NCBI GenBank assembly: GCA_964602275.1
Contig: CAZRQF010000039.1
Location: forward strand, 1-8,854
DNA from: RGIG6291 sp964602275
Lineage (GTDB): Bacteria; Bacillota; Clostridia; TANB77; UBA1234
Direction of reading: 5' to 3'
DNA: 8,854 nucleotides
In this document: piece after piece, positions 7,008-8,854 of the stretch
How positions within the stretch are numbered: position 1 is the first letter of the stretch
How the letters are laid out: the number at the start of each line of letters is the position of its first letter
The notes under the pieces: model-generated
Databases searched by the model: none
The model's input: only the letters and a program-made list of their open reading frames with translations
Told to the model about the DNA's origin: nothing
Made by a program: the position numbers and the translations under genes

Positions 7008-7009
7008 TT
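6962..7009 (-). promoter_or_regulatory. Long intercistronic hairpin between dnaK and dnaJ
   Basis: On the transcribed strand AAATGAACGAAAACAA (7009-6994) faces TTGTTTCCGTTCATTT (6977-6962), with 15 of 16 positions pairing and one A-C mismatch. After a single bulged T, GAAGA and TTTTC extend the stem by five pairs (one G-U) around a TAGTA loop. It has no proper T tract (ATTTTGATG follows), so it is unlikely to be a strong terminator. It begins three bases after GGAGGG and ends ten bases before the dnaJ ATG. Likely roles are positioning the Shine-Dalgarno near the dnaJ start, adjusting the DnaK:DnaJ ratio, or mRNA processing and stability. Confidence 0.7.
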
Positions 7010-7012
7010 ATA

Positions 7013-7018
7013 CCCTCC
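7013..7018 (-). promoter_or_regulatory. Strong Shine-Dalgarno upstream of the dnaK-dnaJ hairpin
   Basis: GGAGGG lies 61 bases before the dnaJ ATG in linear distance, but only about 13 bases away if the intervening 48-base hairpin is folded. It is also five bases from the ATG of a 30-codon ORF. Which start it serves cannot be settled from sequence alone. Confidence 0.6.
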
Positions 7019-7042
7019 ATTCAAAATGAATTTTTTATTGTA

Positions 7043-8854
7043 TTACTCAACCTTATAATCAGCATCATATACTGTACCGTCATCTGGTTTTTGTGTATTT
7101 TCTTCTGTATTAGCGTTTGCTGCATTTGGATCTACATTACCATTTGGGTTTGCATTTGCATATAATTTTTCAGAAATCTTGTAAAATTCTTGTGTTAGTT
7201 TTTCTGTTGCAGCTTTTATTGCTTCTGTATCATTACCTTGAAGTTCTTTCTTAACATTTTCAAGTTCAGCTTCTACTTTTGCTTTTTCTTCTGCACTTAC
7301 TTTATCTCCTAAATCTTTTAATGTTTTTTCTGTGTTATATACAAGTGAATCAGCATTGTTCTTTATCTCTATATCTTCTTTTGTCTTTCTATCTTCCTCT
7401 GCATGAGCTTCAGCTTCTTTTACAGCTTTTTCAATTTCTTGTTCTGTTAAGTTTGTGCTTGCAGTAATTACAACTTTTTGTTCATTTCCTGTTCCCATAT
7501 CTTTTGCTGATACATGAACGATGCCATTAGCATCAATATCAAATGTTACTTCGATTTGTGGCACACCTCTTGGAGCTGCTGGAATTCCTGTTAATTGGAA
7601 TCTACCTAATGTTTTGTTATATGCAGCCATTTCTCTTTCACCTTGTAACACATGAACTTCAACGCTTGTTTGTCCATCTGCTGCTGTTGAGAATATTTGT
7701 GATTTCTTTGTTGGTATTGTTGTATTTCTATCAATTAATTTTGTAAATACACCGCCATATGTTTCAATACCTAATGAAAGTGGAGTTACATCTAATAGCA
7801 CTAAATCTTTAACATCTCCAGCTAATACACCACCTTGAATTGCAGCACCAACGGCAACACATTCGTCTGGATTGATTCCTTTGTGTGGTTCTTTACCTGT
7901 TAATCTCTTAACTGTTTCTTGTACTAGTGGTATTCTTGAAGAACCACCTACTAATAAAACTTTGTCAATCTTTTCAGCTGTTAAGCCAGCATCTTTTAAA
8001 GCTTGGTTCATTGGTCCAACAGTTGATTCAACAAGGTCGCCAATTAATTCTTCAAATTTTGCTTTTGTTAATGTTATATCTAAATGTTTTGGTCCGCTAT
8101 CTTTATCAGCTGTGATAAATGGCAAGTTAATGTTTGTTTGTGTAACACTTGATAACTCTATTTTAGCTTTTTCGGCAGCTTCTTTTAGTCTTTGCATAGC
8201 CATGCTATCTGTGCTTAAATCAATTCCTTGTTCTTTCTTAAATGTTTCAACTAAGTATTTCATAATTCTTTCGTCGAAGTCATCTCCACCAAGTCTGTTA
8301 TTACCACTTGTTGCAAGAACTTCGAATACACCGTCACCAATATCTAGTATTGATACATCGAATGTACCTCCACCTAAGTCATATATCATAATTTTTTGGT
8401 CTACATCTTTTTCAAGTCCATATGCCAAAGCTGCAGCTGTTGGTTCGTTTATAATTCTTAAAACTTCTAGACCAGCAATTCTACCAGCATCTTTTGTTGC
8501 TTGTCTTTGAGCATCACTAAAATATGCAGGAACAGTGATAACTGCTTGAGTTACTTTTTGTCCTAAATAATTTTCAGCATCAGTCTTTAATTTTTGTAAT
8601 ACCATTGCTGATATTTCTTGTGGTGTATATGAATTTTCATCAACCTTTACTTTTCTATCTGTTCCCATATCTCTTTTAATTGATATGATTGTTCTATCAT
8701 GGTTTGTTACTGCTTGTCTTTTTGCAATTTGTCCTACTAATCTTTCTCCTGATTTTGTGAAAGCAACAACTGATGGAGTAGTTCTATTACCTTCCGCATT
8801 TGGTATTACTACTGGTTCTCCACCTTCCATAACTGCTACACATGAATTTGTTGT
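7043..8854 (-). CDS. dnaK: Chaperone DnaK (Hsp70), N-terminal tip cut by window edge
   Basis: DnaK is the ATP-dependent Hsp70 that binds exposed hydrophobic segments of proteins, working with DnaJ and GrpE in the cytosol. The frame enters at the right edge with TTNSCVAVMEGGEPVVIPN, the second half of the IGIDLGTTNSC phosphate-binding motif. About 9-10 residues are therefore missing, and the Met at 8830 is internal, not the start. 603 residues are visible. Landmarks are VITVPAYF, IINEPTAAALAYGLEKD, the second phosphate loop DLGGGTFDVS, LVGGSSRIP, the interdomain linker DVTPLSLGIET, the substrate-binding beta domain, a helical lid, and an Asn-rich tail ending DADYKVE. The nucleotide-binding domain lacks the roughly 25-residue insertion of Gram-negative DnaK, a Gram-positive trait. 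Any CIRCE operator or hrcA/grpE genes would lie beyond the window. Confidence 0.98.
   Translation of the reverse strand, partial: TTNSCVAVMEGGEPVVIPNAEGNRTTPSVVAFTKSGERLVGQIAKRQAVTNHDRTIISIKRDMGTDRKVKVDENSYTPQEISAMVLQKLKTDAENYLGQKVTQAVITVPAYFSDAQRQATKDAGRIAGLEVLRIINEPTAAALAYGLEKDVDQKIMIYDLGGGTFDVSILDIGDGVFEVLATSGNNRLGGDDFDERIMKYLVETFKKEQGIDLSTDSMAMQRLKEAAEKAKIELSSVTQTNINLPFITADKDSGPKHLDITLTKAKFEELIGDLVESTVGPMNQALKDAGLTAEKIDKVLLVGGSSRIPLVQETVKRLTGKEPHKGINPDECVAVGAAIQGGVLAGDVKDLVLLDVTPLSLGIETYGGVFTKLIDRNTTIPTKKSQIFSTAADGQTSVEVHVLQGEREMAAYNKTLGRFQLTGIPAAPRGVPQIEVTFDIDANGIVHVSAKDMGTGNEQKVVITASTNLTEQEIEKAVKEAEAHAEEDRKTKEDIEIKNNADSLVYNTEKTLKDLGDKVSAEEKAKVEAELENVKKELQGNDTEAIKAATEKLTQEFYKISEKLYANANPNGNVDPNAANANTEENTQKPDDGTVYDADYKVE

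Noticed and set aside
7872..8510. 212-codon open frame on the plus strand opposite dnaK
   Set aside because: It is an antisense shadow of the highly conserved dnaK frame, with no Shine-Dalgarno-led start and composition typical of a reversed coding frame (rich in Ser, Phe and Pro).

Overview
The window reads as one AT-rich chromosomal segment from a Firmicutes/Clostridia-like bacterium, probably an uncultured or gut-type lineage; this is judged from gene content and protein signatures, as no search was run. Supporting signs are GGAGG-type ribosome binding sites, a DnaK without the insertion in the nucleotide-binding domain that Gram-negative DnaK carries, and a RemA (DUF370) gene next to yicC and rpoZ. 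The standard bacterial code fits: TGG encodes Trp and rsmE ends in TGA.

All nine convincing genes lie on the minus strand, so transcription runs from high to low coordinates. In that order they are dnaK (start cut by the right edge), dnaJ, rsmE, a small four-helix membrane protein, yicC, remA, rpoZ, a P-loop nucleoside-monophosphate kinase resembling archaeal-type CMP kinases, and secA (C-terminus cut by the left edge). Gaps are 11-22 bases, apart from dnaK-dnaJ (91) and rpoZ-kinase (114). No stretch over 300 bases lacks a gene. There are no tRNA or rRNA genes, mobile elements, CRISPR arrays or clear promoters.

Functionally the block joins three housekeeping groups: the Hsp70 chaperone pair and a 16S rRNA methyltransferase; the yicC-remA-rpoZ group for RNA turnover, regulation and RNA polymerase assembly; and the kinase followed by the secretion motor. 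Two genes often found in such blocks are missing: prmA between dnaJ and rsmE, and gmk between remA and rpoZ.

No clearly new multi-gene system is visible. The best leads are: (1) a 48-base hairpin between dnaK and dnaJ that separates a strong Shine-Dalgarno from the dnaJ start and contains the start codon of a 30-codon overlapping ORF; (2) loss of gmk from its usual place with an unusual kinase two genes further on; (3) an unrecognised membrane protein in the operon; (4) a terminator-like hairpin after rpoZ that could set kinase and secA expression apart from the upstream genes.
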